Of a stretch of 64,000 bases of DNA, positions 9,475 through 16,936 are shown one piece after another. Source of the DNA: Siphonobacter aquaeclarae (GTDB taxonomy: Bacteria; Bacteroidota; Bacteroidia; Cytophagales; Spirosomataceae); contig NZ_FNGS01000009.1 of NCBI RefSeq assembly GCF_900103285.1, positions 116,431 to 180,430 on the forward strand, written 5' to 3'. The notes below the pieces were generated by a model. That model saw only the letters and a list, made by a program, of their open reading frames with translations, was not told the origin of the DNA and ran no database searches. The position numbers and the translations under genes were made by a program. Positions within the stretch are counted from its first letter, which is position 1. Every line of letters starts with the position of its first letter.

Positions 9475-10311
9475 ATGGCTGCTATTACCGCTGCTGACGT
9501 GAATAAACTCCGCCAAATGACCGGCGCGGGGATGATGGACTGCAAAAAGGCACTCTCCGAAGCCGATGGCGATTTTGAAAAAGCAATTGAAATCCTGCGG
9601 AAAGCTGGTCAGAAAGTAGCTGCGAAACGCGCTGACAACACCACTTCCGAAGGGATTGTTCTTATTCAGGTAAGCGAAAACGGCGGAAACGGTAAGCTCG
9701 TGGCTCTCGCCTGCGAAACCGAACCCGTTTCCAAAGTAGACGACTTCAAGAACCTCGCTCAGGCGATCATCGAAGTTGCTGTTGCGCAGAACCCTGCGTC
9801 TACGGAAGAACTCCTCGGCCTCGCCCTGGCAGATGGTCGTACCGTACAGGAAACGATCACCGAGCTCGTTGGTAAAATCGGCGAGAAGATCGTTATCGCT
9901 GCCTACGAAAACGTAACGGCCGAACAGGTTGTCAGCTATATCCACTCCAATGGTAAGCTCGGCGTTCTCGTTGCCTTCAACCATGTTCAGGGTACGGACG
10001 TTGCCGAAGTAGGAAAAGACATCGCGATGCAAATCGCGGCGATGAAGCCGGTAGCCGTGAACAAAGATCAGGTTGACGCTTCCATCGTTGAAAAAGAGCT
10101 CGAAATCGGCCGCGAACAAGCCCGCGCCGAAGGCAAGCCCGAAGCAATCCTGGATCGTATCGCGCAAGGTCGTCTGGAGAAATTCTACAAGGAAAACACG
10201 CTGCTCGCTCAGGAATTCGTGAAAGACGGTTCCCTGACGATCGCCCAACTCCTCGAGAAGACCCAGAAGGGCCTTACCGTAACAGAATTCAAGCGCATTT
10301 CGCTGTCATAA
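9475..10311 (+). CDS. tsf: Elongation factor Ts
   Basis: EF-Ts recycles EF-Tu by exchanging GDP for GTP. The 278-residue product starts with a UBA-like domain (ITAADVNKLRQMTGAGMMDC, then KKALSEADGDFEKAIEILRK) and continues with two core domains; ACETEPVSK is the region equivalent to the conserved C-ETDFV stretch. The C-terminal LLAQEFVKDGSLTIAQLL is also typical. It follows rpsB and ends at a strong terminator. Confidence 0.97.
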   Translation: MAAITAADVNKLRQMTGAGMMDCKKALSEADGDFEKAIEILRKAGQKVAAKRADNTTSEGIVLIQVSENGGNGKLVALACETEPVSKVDDFKNLAQAIIEVAVAQNPASTEELLGLALADGRTVQETITELVGKIGEKIVIAAYENVTAEQVVSYIHSNGKLGVLVAFNHVQGTDVAEVGKDIAMQIAAMKPVAVNKDQVDASIVEKELEIGREQARAEGKPEAILDRIAQGRLEKFYKENTLLAQEFVKDGSLTIAQLLEKTQKGLTVTEFKRISLS

Positions 10312-10326
10312 TCGACCCATTCGTCG

Positions 10327-10364
10327 AAAAAAAGCGGTCACCGATTCCGGTGACCGCTTTTTTT
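10327..10364 (+). terminator. Terminator after tsf
   Basis: AAAAAAAGCGGTCACCG pairs perfectly with CGGTGACCGCTTTTTTT around a 4-base loop. It is symmetrical and could work in both directions. Confidence 0.93.
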
Positions 10365-10509
10365 GTGACCTTTTATGGCAAAAATACTACAACGGGTTTA
10401 CTCATGACCCTTTGGAGACTTCCCGCACTTTTACATAAATTGGCACCATAACCCTTGTTTTTACTCAATGAGTGAATAGTTTTACTTATTTTTCCTTAAT
10501 TCTATACGT

Positions 10510-11445
10510 ATGTTTATCCGAAAATCTATTCTGTCCCTGGTCGCCGCCAGTCTTGCCACCATTGCTGTCGCCCAGGAAATGCCCAAAGACACTACTTACT
10601 GGAAGAAGAAAAAGGAATTCGGCCTTAACTTCAACCAGGGCTCCTTCAGCAACAGCTGGCAGGGCGGGGGCGTGAACAACTACGGATTCGGCTCTTTCTT
10701 CAATGCAAAGGCCGAGTATCTCAAGGACCGGGATAACTGGACGAATGACTTTCAGAGCCAGTTTGGTTTTCAGAAAATCAAAGGGCAGGATTTCCGGAAG
10801 AGTATTGACCGGATTTTCTTCGACTCAAAGTATGGCCGCCGACTCGGAAAAGGACCCGACGGAAAGTGGTTTTTCGTCGCCAACTTCAACTTCCTCTCGC
10901 AGTTTGCCAACGGCTTTGACTACAACTATACCTACAAAGACGGTACATCGCCACGCATGGCCGGTTTCCTCGCGCCGATGTTCCTGACCGAAGCGGTGGG
11001 TGTGGAATGGAAGCCGACGAAGTTCTTCAACCTGAACTTCATGCCCGGCGCTGTTCGCCACACCATCCTGGCAGACAAAAACATGTATCAGGATATCGAC
11101 CAGAAGAACCTGACGCAGGTAGAAGCGGGCAAAGATCCGTTTGACTTCAAAAACTACGGCGTAACCCGCGGCAAGGCCGTCCGGACGGAAGTAGCGCTGA
11201 TGCAGCTCGTTGCGAATTTTGACAAGGATATCGCCAAGAATGTCAACCTGAAATTCCGGTATCAGGCGTTTGCCTCGTTCAGCGACCTGGCCGCGATTGA
11301 CAACCGCCTGGACGCCAAACTGACTGCGAAAATCAACCGGTACCTGAACTTCAGCTTTGACCTGATTGCCCTGTACGATCAGGACCAGGTCAACAAGATC
11401 CAGTTTGCTCAGGCGATGGGCCTCGGCTTCCTGTATACCTTCTGA
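10510..11445 (+). CDS. DUF3078 outer-membrane-type protein
   Basis: A 311-residue exported protein with a signal peptide (FIRKSILSLVAASLATIAVAQ). The first mature segment, TYWKKKKEFGLNFNQGSFSN followed by SWQGGG, is the hallmark of DUF3078, a Bacteroidota family of predicted outer-membrane beta-barrels. The rest is rich in Phe, Asn and Asp and ends in LGFLYTF with the C-terminal Phe expected of barrels. Function is unknown. Thirty bases downstream is mscL on the same strand, so they may share a transcript. Confidence 0.85.
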   Translation: MFIRKSILSLVAASLATIAVAQEMPKDTTYWKKKKEFGLNFNQGSFSNSWQGGGVNNYGFGSFFNAKAEYLKDRDNWTNDFQSQFGFQKIKGQDFRKSIDRIFFDSKYGRRLGKGPDGKWFFVANFNFLSQFANGFDYNYTYKDGTSPRMAGFLAPMFLTEAVGVEWKPTKFFNLNFMPGAVRHTILADKNMYQDIDQKNLTQVEAGKDPFDFKNYGVTRGKAVRTEVALMQLVANFDKDIAKNVNLKFRYQAFASFSDLAAIDNRLDAKLTAKINRYLNFSFDLIALYDQDQVNKIQFAQAMGLGFLYTF

Positions 11446-11475
11446 TTTCACTTGTTCACCTAAATCCGTCTTGTT

Positions 11476-11817
11476 ATGCTTAAAGAGTTCAAACAGTTTA
11501 TTGCCCAGGGCAACGTGCTTGACCTGGCTATCGGCGTCGTCATCGGGGCAGCCTTTGGAAAAATCACTACTTCGCTTGTCAATGACATCATCATGCCTCC
11601 GATCGGGCTTTTGCTCGCAGGGGTAGATTTCAAGGACGCGAAATGGGTACTGAAAGCTGCGGATGAAGCTGCCAAAACCCCCGAAGTAGCCATTACCTAT
11701 GGCGCTTTTATTCAGGTACTCCTGGAGTTTGTCATCATCGCCTGGGTATTGTTCCTGGTCGTAAAAGGCGCGAACCGCGCTGGTCTGACGGCCAAGAAAG
11801 CCGACGAAAAGGCCTGA
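11476..11817 (+). CDS. mscL: Large-conductance mechanosensitive channel, short form
   Basis: MscL forms a pentameric inner-membrane pore that opens under membrane tension and releases solutes on hypo-osmotic shock. The 113-residue protein has the amphipathic N-helix and TM1 ([20 protein letters not shown] with AAFGKI), the periplasmic loop with [15 protein letters not shown], and TM2 ([20 protein letters not shown]). It ends soon after TM2 and lacks the LLxEIRDLL cytoplasmic helix bundle of most family members. A second, complete mscL follows 133 bases later. The two are separated by a strong terminator, so they are probably expressed separately. Confidence 0.94.
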   Translation: MLKEFKQFIAQGNVLDLAIGVVIGAAFGKITTSLVNDIIMPPIGLLLAGVDFKDAKWVLKAADEAAKTPEVAITYGAFIQVLLEFVIIAWVLFLVVKGANRAGLTAKKADEKA

Positions 11818-11834
11818 TAAGCAGGAAAAACAAT

Positions 11835-11880
11835 ACTTTCAAAAAAGAGCCCGGCCTGGCCGGGCTCTTTTTTTGAAAGT
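11835..11880 (+). terminator. Long hairpin terminator between the two mscL genes
   Basis: AAGAGCCCGGCC pairs with GGCCGGGCTCTT, flanked by A and T runs and extended outward by ACTTTC/GAAAGT. The T run fits termination of the first mscL. Confidence 0.92.
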
Positions 11881-11950
11881 ATTACATCCGAAAAGGCCGC
11901 TGGAACCGTTTTTTTCGGACAAGGCTATCACCATTTTTTTTCTTTCCGCC

Positions 11951-12370
11951 ATGTTGAAAAGTTTCGTTCAGTTTATCAAACGCGGCAACGTGATCGACCT
12001 CGCCGTCGGGGTAATCATCGGCGCCTCTTTCGGCAAAATCGTAGATTCAGCCGTCAACGACCTGATCATGCCCCTGGTCAGTATTCCCGGAGACGTTGAT
12101 TTCAGTAATTTATATCTCCCGCTATCGAAAAAAGTACCCCTCGGCCTTACGCTGGCCGAAGCCCGGAAGCTGGGCCCGATCTTTGCCTGGGGTAATTTCG
12201 TAACGGTGGTGGTGAATTTCTTTATCCTCGCGTTTATCGTCTTCCTCCTCGTGCGGCTGGTTCACCGGTTGATGAAGAAAGACGAAACGCAGGCGCCTCC
12301 GCTCACCAAACAGGAAACGCTGCTTACCGAAATCCGGGACCTGCTGAAGGAGAAAGAAACCGTTTCCTGA
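11951..12370 (+). CDS. mscL: Large-conductance mechanosensitive channel, full form
   Basis: A second MscL, 139 residues from the ATG at 11951 (earlier in-frame codons lie in the terminator region). It shows [20 protein letters not shown], the TM1 motif, a periplasmic loop longer than usual ([20 protein letters not shown]), TM2 [20 protein letters not shown] and the cytoplasmic bundle helix [13 protein letters not shown]. It is clearly a divergent paralogue of the neighbour, not a recent duplicate: the loops differ and only this copy has the C-terminal bundle. The next gene is murD, 65 bases downstream. Confidence 0.94.
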   Translation: MLKSFVQFIKRGNVIDLAVGVIIGASFGKIVDSAVNDLIMPLVSIPGDVDFSNLYLPLSKKVPLGLTLAEARKLGPIFAWGNFVTVVVNFFILAFIVFLLVRLVHRLMKKDETQAPPLTKQETLLTEIRDLLKEKETVS

Positions 12371-12435
12371 CAATCCGGACCGCTTTCTTTTTGTCAATCC
12401 CCTGCTAACTTCGCTTCGAATTGATAACCGGAAGT

Positions 12436-13800
12436 ATGGCGAAAAAAATAGCTGTTTTGGGAGGAGGAGAGAGCGGAGTAGGTGCTGCGTTACTGGCCCA
12501 GGCGAAAGGGTATGAGGTATTTTTGTCGGATAAGGGCAGCCTCGGCGAAAAGTACCGGGAGGAATTGATTCGTCATGGCATTGCGTTCGAAGAAGGGACG
12601 CATACCGAAGAGCGTATTCTCTCGGCAGATGAAGTCATCAAAAGCCCGGGCATCCCCGACAAAGTGCCCCTGATCGGAGTACTGAAAAAAAAAGGTATTC
12701 CGGTTATCGGCGAAATCGAGTTCGCCGCCCGTTTTACCAACGCCCGGCTGATCGCCATCACGGGTTCGAACGGGAAGACGACCACGACCCTGCTGACCTA
12801 TCACCTGCTGAAAGAGGCCGGCTGGAACGTCGGGCTGGCCGGGAATATCGGCGACAGCTTCGCCAAACAGGTGATCGACGATCCCTATGATTATTATGTC
12901 CTTGAAATCAGCAGCTTTATGCTGGATACCATGTTCGATTTCAAGGCGGATATCGCTATTCTGTCGAATATTACGCCTGATCACCTCGACCGCTACCACT
13001 ATAATTTCCAGGAATACATCGACTCCAAGTTCCGGATTTTACAGAACATGACGGCGTCGGATACCTTTATCTACTGGCAGGAAAGTGAGGCCATCGCAGG
13101 AGAACTGCAACGCCGGGGAGGCGCCGATACCCTGACGCCGCGGCGCTGGGCAGTATCCGCACAGGAGCAGCCTGCCGCCGGCGCCGGTATTGCCGATGGC
13201 ATAATTCAGGTGCAGACAACTGAAGGGGTATTTGGCGTAGCCCTGGCTGATCTGCCCATTGCGGGTACGCATAATGCGCTGAACGCCAGCTTCGCCATAC
13301 TCGCTGCGGTAGCCGCGGGTGTTTCCGAAGCAGAAATCCGGAAAAACCTGAAGACCTTCCGGAACGCGCCGCACCGCCTGGAGCCTGTGGGCGAGTACCA
13401 GGGTATCCGGTTTATCAACGACTCCAAGGCGACGAACGTCGACTCGGTCTTTTTTGCGTTGGGAAGCTATACCAACCCGCTCATCCTGATTATGGGCGGT
13501 GTGGATAAGGGAAACGACTATACCCAGATCGAAGCGCTGGTCGCCGGCCAGGTGAAGGTATTGATCTGTCTGGGTATCGATAATGAAAAGCTGAAAGCGT
13601 TTTTCGGTGGCAAAGTACCCGTGATACTGGAAACGCAGGATGTCCGGCAGGCGGTTGCCTGGGGCCTTGCATACGCGCAGCCGGGAGATATCGTCCTGTT
13701 GTCGCCGGCCTGTGCCAGTTTTGATTTGTTTAAGAACTATGAGGATCGCGGGGACCAGTTCCGGGAGGCGGTCCGTCAAGCCATCCACAATCCTTCCTGA
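12436..13800 (+). CDS. murD: UDP-N-acetylmuramoyl-L-alanine:D-glutamate ligase
   Basis: MurD adds D-glutamate to UDP-MurNAc-L-Ala in the cytoplasm, the second amino-acid step of peptidoglycan synthesis. The 454-residue protein has an N-terminal Rossmann domain with VLGGGESGVGAALLAQ, the Mur ligase ATP loop ITGSNGKTTTTLL, NITPDHLDRY in the central domain, the conserved APHRLEPVGEYQGIRFINDS stretch, and LLSPACASFDLFKNYEDRG at the end. The ATG at 12436 has GGAAG before it and is preferred to a TTG at 12421. It stands outside a division/cell-wall cluster here. Confidence 0.96.
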   Translation: MAKKIAVLGGGESGVGAALLAQAKGYEVFLSDKGSLGEKYREELIRHGIAFEEGTHTEERILSADEVIKSPGIPDKVPLIGVLKKKGIPVIGEIEFAARFTNARLIAITGSNGKTTTTLLTYHLLKEAGWNVGLAGNIGDSFAKQVIDDPYDYYVLEISSFMLDTMFDFKADIAILSNITPDHLDRYHYNFQEYIDSKFRILQNMTASDTFIYWQESEAIAGELQRRGGADTLTPRRWAVSAQEQPAAGAGIADGIIQVQTTEGVFGVALADLPIAGTHNALNASFAILAAVAAGVSEAEIRKNLKTFRNAPHRLEPVGEYQGIRFINDSKATNVDSVFFALGSYTNPLILIMGGVDKGNDYTQIEALVAGQVKVLICLGIDNEKLKAFFGGKVPVILETQDVRQAVAWGLAYAQPGDIVLLSPACASFDLFKNYEDRGDQFREAVRQAIHNPS

Positions 13801-13804
13801 CACG

Positions 13805-14470
13805 ATGAAGAAAGCAGCAGGTATCTTGCTCCTGTTCGGTTCGCTGCACGCGGCCGCCCAGCAGGTCAATGTCAACCAGTTCGGTCCGAACAAGATCGAA
13901 GGCAGCAACCAGATTGCTGTCGGCGGCTATACGCAATACGAAAACCAGCCTTATGTGTCTGAACAATGGGGCCAGGGTTTTCTGAGAAGTACGAACGGAA
14001 AATGGTACCTGTCCGACGCCCTTAATTACAACGCCTACACCGGTAAACCTGAGTTCCGGGAAGGAGAGAAGGTATACCAGTCGCGGTTTGAGGTGACGGC
14101 TTTTGTCCTGGGCGATACGCTCAGCGGAAAGAAGTATCGGGCGGGTTTTCCGGCGGTCGACCAACAGACCCCGGCAAGCTTTTACGAAGTGCTTTCCGAT
14201 GGATCGGTGAAGCTGGTCCGCTATGTCAAGGCGTCACTGATGGATGTGACGTCCTTCAACTCGGCGACCAAACAAAAGCGGTTTGACTTCAACGAAAGCT
14301 ACTATGTCGTCCGCCCGGATCAGAAGATTATCCGGGTTAAAAAAGACAAAAAATCCCTGCTCGAAGCCCTGCCGGAGCAGGCGGCGCGTATCGAGGAAAT
14401 CGCCGCTTCCCGCAAGGTAAAACTGAAAAACTGGGAAGAAATCCGGCAGGTTCTCGCCGAATTACCTTAA
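13805..14470 (+). CDS. Exported protein of unknown function
   Basis: A 221-residue protein starting at the ATG at 13805, four bases after the murD stop, so it is probably cotranscribed with murD. The N-terminus is a signal peptide ending LHAAAQ. The mature protein begins with NVNQFGPNKIEGSNQIAVGG, then has Tyr/Phe-rich segments such as KWYLSDALNYNAYTGKPEFR and a basic C-terminal third with RVKKDKKSLLEALPEQ. It resembles small Bacteroidota secreted proteins with a repeated VFP/YFD-like fold, but I cannot name a family. A periplasmic or surface location is inferred from the signal peptide only. Confidence 0.7.
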   Translation: MKKAAGILLLFGSLHAAAQQVNVNQFGPNKIEGSNQIAVGGYTQYENQPYVSEQWGQGFLRSTNGKWYLSDALNYNAYTGKPEFREGEKVYQSRFEVTAFVLGDTLSGKKYRAGFPAVDQQTPASFYEVLSDGSVKLVRYVKASLMDVTSFNSATKQKRFDFNESYYVVRPDQKIIRVKKDKKSLLEALPEQAARIEEIAASRKVKLKNWEEIRQVLAELP

Positions 14471-14478
14471 TTGCCGAT

Positions 14479-15483
14479 ATGAAAGCAGCCGTACTCGAAG
14501 CCACCTATACGCCTCTTCGCCTGACTGATTTGCCGGAACCGGTAGCCGGACCGGGTGAAGCCATTGTCCAGTTGAAAGCCGCCGCGCTCAATCACCGCGA
14601 CGTGTGGGTACAAAAAGGACTTTATCCCGGAATGAAACTTCCCGTGACGCCGGGGTCGGATGGGGCGGGTATTGTACACGCCGTGGGTGAAGGAGTAGAC
14701 CATACCTGGCTCGGCCGGGAAGTGATCCTGAATCCGTCGCTGGGCTGGGGAAATAATCCGGCACACTATAACCCCAAAACCTTCCGTATTCTGGGTATGC
14801 CGGAAGATGGTACCTTCGCGGAATTCGTCCGTATTGATGCCGCTCACCTGCATAATAAGCCGGCACACCTGAGCTGGACCGAGGCGGCGGCGCTGCCGCT
14901 GGCCGGGCTGACGGCCTACCGGGCGCTTTTCAGCCGCGGAAAACTACGGGAAGGGGACAAAGTGCTGATCTCGGGAGTAGGAGGCGGCGTAGCGCTTTTC
15001 GCGCTTCAGTTTGCGCTTGCTCACGGGTGCGACGTGTATGTGACGTCCGGTTCCGACGAAAAGATCAGCCGCGCTGTCGCGCTGGGGGCAAAAGACGGCA
15101 TCAGCTACCGGTTGCCACAATGGCAAAAGGAATTGGGAACGAAAGCTGGCTTGTTCAATGTCATCATCGACTCTGCCGCCGGTCCCGGTTTTTCCAAGCT
15201 TGTGGACGTAGCCGGTTTCGGCGGGCGCATTGTCATGTACGGCGGTACGCTCGGTAACCTGACAGATATCGTTCCTGCTAAAGTATTCTTCAAACAACTC
15301 GACATAATGGGTACCACAATGGGTACTCCGGAAGAGTTTCACGCCATGCTCCGCCTGGTGGAAGAGAAACAGATCCGCCCGGTCATCGATTCGGTGTATT
15401 CGCTCGAAGAGATCGAACCGGCGCTCCGAAAAATGGAGGAAAGCCGCCAGTTCGGCAAAATCGTTCTCGAAACAGGCTTATAA
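14479..15483 (+). CDS. Zinc-type alcohol dehydrogenase-like (MDR) oxidoreductase
   Basis: A 334-residue member of the medium-chain dehydrogenase/reductase superfamily, closest in appearance to quinone oxidoreductases: NAD(P)H-dependent, cytoplasmic. It has the GroES-like domain (KAAALNHRDVWVQKGLYPG, then TPGSDGAGIVHAVGEGV) and a Rossmann domain with GVGGGVALFALQFALAHG as the nucleotide loop. The catalytic-zinc cysteine after LNHRD is missing and no structural-zinc cysteines are seen, so it is probably a zinc-free quinone/enone reductase. It starts 8 bases after the previous gene and overlaps the convergent DUF4440 gene by 6 bases. Confidence 0.88.
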   Translation: MKAAVLEATYTPLRLTDLPEPVAGPGEAIVQLKAAALNHRDVWVQKGLYPGMKLPVTPGSDGAGIVHAVGEGVDHTWLGREVILNPSLGWGNNPAHYNPKTFRILGMPEDGTFAEFVRIDAAHLHNKPAHLSWTEAAALPLAGLTAYRALFSRGKLREGDKVLISGVGGGVALFALQFALAHGCDVYVTSGSDEKISRAVALGAKDGISYRLPQWQKELGTKAGLFNVIIDSAAGPGFSKLVDVAGFGGRIVMYGGTLGNLTDIVPAKVFFKQLDIMGTTMGTPEEFHAMLRLVEEKQIRPVIDSVYSLEEIEPALRKMEESRQFGKIVLETGL

Positions 15484-15918
15484 TTTCAGGGACTGCCAGG
15501 CAAGCATATGCCACTTGCCCTGCTCCCGGACATAAACATCCGTATACCGTAGCGTGAGGTTCAGGGGCTGCCCGTTGCGGACGGCCCGTACCTTCGCTTT
15601 TCCGGATACTACCGCTGTCTTCTGTATTACCGTGATTTTTTCTTCCAGAACCGCTATTTCCTGGTAATCCATTGTCCCGTTCATCACCGAGGCGATATAC
15701 CCGGCCTTGTTGTCTACTTTCCCGTCCGAATGGGTATACGATAGCTGATCCGAGAGCAGGGATTGAAGGGTTTTTTCGTCTGCGTCGACCATCGCCGTAA
15801 AACGTTTCTTCTCCAGTTGGCTGATCTGTTCCTGCGGAGACTGCGCCAGTACGAGCTGGAGGGAGGAAAAAACGACGACTAGCGTCAGCAATATGCGGGA
15901 GGGTTTGTCGAATATCAT
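15478..15918 (-). CDS. Exported DUF4440 / NTF2-like protein
   Basis: A 146-residue protein with an N-terminal signal segment (ILLTLVVVFSSLQLVLAQ) followed by an NTF2-like domain of the DUF4440 kind: SQLEKKRFTAMVDADEKTLQ, LSYTHSDGKVDNKAGYI and LRYTDVYVREQGKWHMLAWQ. This cone-shaped fold binds small ligands; some members act on sugars or steroids, others have no known activity. The gene ends inside the last codons of the convergent oxidoreductase gene. Function is unassigned. Confidence 0.85.
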   Translation of the reverse strand: MIFDKPSRILLTLVVVFSSLQLVLAQSPQEQISQLEKKRFTAMVDADEKTLQSLLSDQLSYTHSDGKVDNKAGYIASVMNGTMDYQEIAVLEEKITVIQKTAVVSGKAKVRAVRNGQPLNLTLRYTDVYVREQGKWHMLAWQSLKL

Positions 15919-15953
15919 GGTACAATGAGGCTATCAGGTACCAAAGATAGTAC

Positions 15954-16841
15954 TCAGAGCCGTTGAATACGTGCAACATAGGCTCCGAAAACACCCAGAC
16001 CATTGCGGATATTCGTAAACACAGGGACCGCTTCGGCAAACGGATTGTCGCCTACTTCCCGCTGCAGCTTCGCCGTTCGGAAAAATTCATAGTAGTTCCG
16101 ATCCACCTGATAGGCAAAAGCAAAAACGGGAACGCCTTTGATAAGCTTCTTGTCGGCCTTTGCTTTCCCGACAGGGTAGGCCAGCTGAGGAGTCGTATAA
16201 GAGGTATTACTATCGTCGTGTAAAAAGGCCACTACCTCCATGTTGGAAAGACGGACCGAAACCGAATCCCTGCCATTCACGCGGGTAGAAGAAACAGAGC
16301 CTTCGCCGCTTCCGACCATGTAGTATTTCCGGCCTGTTTCGCTGGGCGACCATTTCATCGTCCGTTTCCGGTAGACGGTATAGGTGGAAGAAGGGGCGTC
16401 TGTCAGGGTATATTGGAGGTCGCCGTCCACAGACTCCGGTTCGCTGATTCCCTTTGGAATCGTACAGGTCGCATCGGTAGCCGGGTAGCCGGCTGCGCTC
16501 ACCTTCAGTGTATACGTTTGACCGGGCCGGAGCGGCAGGGCGGATGCAGCGATTTTATAGACATTGGTACCCGCTGACAACAGCGTTACTTCTTTTGTTC
16601 CGTTCGAAAGCAGAACGGTAGCGTTCTTCACCGGGTTAACATTACCCCGGTCGCCGCTGCCGGCGCCGTCGATCGGGCGGCTACCGTTCACCAGAACCGA
16701 AATTTCGGCGTCTGCCGGATTCAGGTAAGATTCTACGACCAGTTTGGGAGTAGTCGCAACAAGCACGTCGCTGGAGTCTTTGACGCAGGAGGACAACGTT
16801 GCGATCAGGGAAAGAGCAGAGAAGAAAAGGGCCTTTTTCAC
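15954..16841 (-). CDS. DUF4249 lipoprotein partner of the TonB receptor
   Basis: A 295-residue predicted lipoprotein: signal peptide then LSSC (lipid-attachment Cys) followed by VKDSSDVLV. The body carries the DUF4249 features LVVESYLNPADAEISVLVNG and LRPGQTYTLKVSAAGYPATD, an Ig-like first half. DUF4249 proteins are almost always encoded just after a TonB receptor in this phylum and are thought to be its surface-exposed partner; the ligand is not known. The start appears to be GTG at 16841. The receptor ends 95 bases upstream, with a small hairpin (16889-16904) in between, so the two form one operon with possible differential expression. Confidence 0.86.
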   Translation of the reverse strand: MKKALFFSALSLIATLSSCVKDSSDVLVATTPKLVVESYLNPADAEISVLVNGSRPIDGAGSGDRGNVNPVKNATVLLSNGTKEVTLLSAGTNVYKIAASALPLRPGQTYTLKVSAAGYPATDATCTIPKGISEPESVDGDLQYTLTDAPSSTYTVYRKRTMKWSPSETGRKYYMVGSGEGSVSSTRVNGRDSVSVRLSNMEVVAFLHDDSNTSYTTPQLAYPVGKAKADKKLIKGVPVFAFAYQVDRNYYEFFRTAKLQREVGDNPFAEAVPVFTNIRNGLGVFGAYVARIQRL

Positions 16842-16936
16842 GGTTTTCGAAGCAAAAAGTGATGATTGGGGGTGAGAACGCCCTGCGAACCCGCGTCAGC
16901 GGGTCCGAAAGGAAAAATTTTCAGGGAACGGTGTGG

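Noticed and set aside
9385..10248. Long minus-strand frame opposite tsf
   Set aside because: It lies entirely over tsf, which has strong family motifs; the minus-strand product has no recognisable domain.
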